Source: an uncultured Erysipelotrichaceae bacterium
Lineage (GTDB): Bacteria; Bacillota_I; Bacilli_A; Erysipelotrichales; Erysipelotrichaceae
Assembly: GCA_937874965.1 (NCBI GenBank)
Contig: CALNCD010000081.1
Location: forward strand, 1 to 5,346
Direction of reading: 5' to 3'
Length of the DNA: 5,346 nucleotides
In this document: in pieces, positions 5,273-5,346 of the stretch
Position numbering within the stretch: the first letter of the stretch is position 1
Layout: each line of letters begins with the position of its first letter
The notes under the pieces: model-generated
The model's database searches: none
Told to the model about the DNA's origin: nothing
Seen by the model: the letters and a program-made list of their open reading frames with translations, nothing else
Made by a program: the position numbers and the translations under genes

Positions 5273-5341
5273 ATGCATACCAAATGGGGGAAATTTGGTA
5301 CAAAGGAGAAATATAAGATATTATTTATCTTATGCTCTTAG
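5273..5341 (+). CDS. Possible 22-residue small ORF
   Basis: An ATG at 5273 preceded by AAGGG (5259-5264 region, spacing about 8 nt) opens a 22-codon frame ending in TAG at 5339-5341. The peptide begins MHTKWGKFGTKEKYK and ends ILFILCS: a lysine-rich N-terminal part followed by a short hydrophobic tail. It could be a leader peptide or a small membrane-active peptide, or simply a chance frame. It contains both perfect inverted repeats of this region, and an ATG in another frame (5332-5334) overlaps its end. No promoter with good -35 and -10 elements is visible. I do not recognise it and keep it only as a candidate. Confidence 0.2.
   Translation: MHTKWGKFGTKEKYKILFILCS
5278..5300. repeat. Perfect 8-bp inverted repeat (TACCAAAT / ATTTGGTA)
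   Basis: The arms TACCAAAT (5278-5285) and ATTTGGTA (5293-5300) flank a 7-nt GGGGGAA spacer. No T-tract follows on either strand, so it is not a standard terminator. It has the form of an operator for a dimeric regulator, or of an RNA hairpin near the AAAGGAG at 5302-5308. The cognate regulator is not recognised. Confidence 0.6.
5313..5333. repeat. Perfect 8-bp inverted repeat (ATAAGATA / TATCTTAT)
   Basis: The arms ATAAGATA (5313-5320) and TATCTTAT (5326-5333) flank a 5-nt TTATT spacer. It is AT-rich and would be a weak RNA hairpin, so a protein-binding site is at least as likely. On the plus strand it separates an AAAGGAG sequence (5302-5308) from an ATG (5332-5334) and overlaps that ATG. 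Confidence 0.5.
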
Positions 5342-5346
5342 TCTAC

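Larger units (their letters stand above)
5056..5346. other. Composite control region between adhE and the right-hand neighbour
   Basis: This 291-bp non-coding block carries, from adhE outward, the ribosome binding site, a proximal Rex-type operator, a promoter, a spacer of about 60 bp without recognised sites (5111-5171), a cre box, a distal Rex-type operator, a terminator-like hairpin, and two perfect inverted repeats. Whether the gene beyond the right edge is convergent, co-directional or divergent cannot be told. The hairpin suggests a co-directional gene ending there; the AAAGGAG at 5302-5308 hints at a plus-strand start. Confidence 0.7.

Noticed and set aside
5204..5346. Riboswitch or structured RNA at the right edge
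   Set aside because: Only simple hairpins are visible, and no known riboswitch core could be recognised.

Overview
The window looks like a stretch of core chromosome from an anaerobic, fermentative, low-to-moderate-GC member of the Bacillota. The evidence is a full-length Firmicutes-style AdhE, strong AGGAGG-type ribosome binding sites, intrinsic hairpin-plus-U terminators, and operator sequences matching the Rex and CcpA consensus. An Erysipelotrichia-like gut anaerobe is a guess; sequence alone cannot settle the genus. I see no mobile element, CRISPR array, tRNA or rRNA.

Every confident gene lies on the minus strand, so the layout reads from right to left. The right end (5056-5346) is non-coding control DNA. 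It holds a hairpin with a U-rich tail, a perfect cre box abutting a Rex-type operator (5172-5203), a sigma-A-like promoter (5082-5110), and a second Rex-type operator on the predicted start site (5066-5083). Next comes adhE (2440-5055), the bifunctional acetaldehyde/alcohol dehydrogenase, closed by a strong terminator (2409-2432). A TATAAT hexamer directly after it (2380-2385) probably starts a three-gene operon: a NYN-LOTUS putative RNA nuclease (1624-2355), coaD (1139-1618) and maf (580-1146). These genes are 5 nt apart or overlapping, and a hairpin terminator follows at 489-536. The left end carries the 5' part of a separately transcribed lipoprotein gene with a papain/C39-like catalytic cysteine motif (<1-329).

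Functionally, adhE re-oxidises NADH by turning acetyl-CoA into ethanol. Its upstream DNA appears able to sense both NADH/NAD+ (Rex) and carbon status (CcpA). The downstream operon combines coenzyme A synthesis (CoaD) and nucleotide-pool cleaning (Maf) with an uncharacterised RNA-handling protein. The proteins are mostly familiar. The most informative parts are the composite adhE control region, two unexplained perfect inverted repeats at the right edge, and the NYN-LOTUS gene leading a housekeeping operon. I do not see convincing evidence of a wholly new system.
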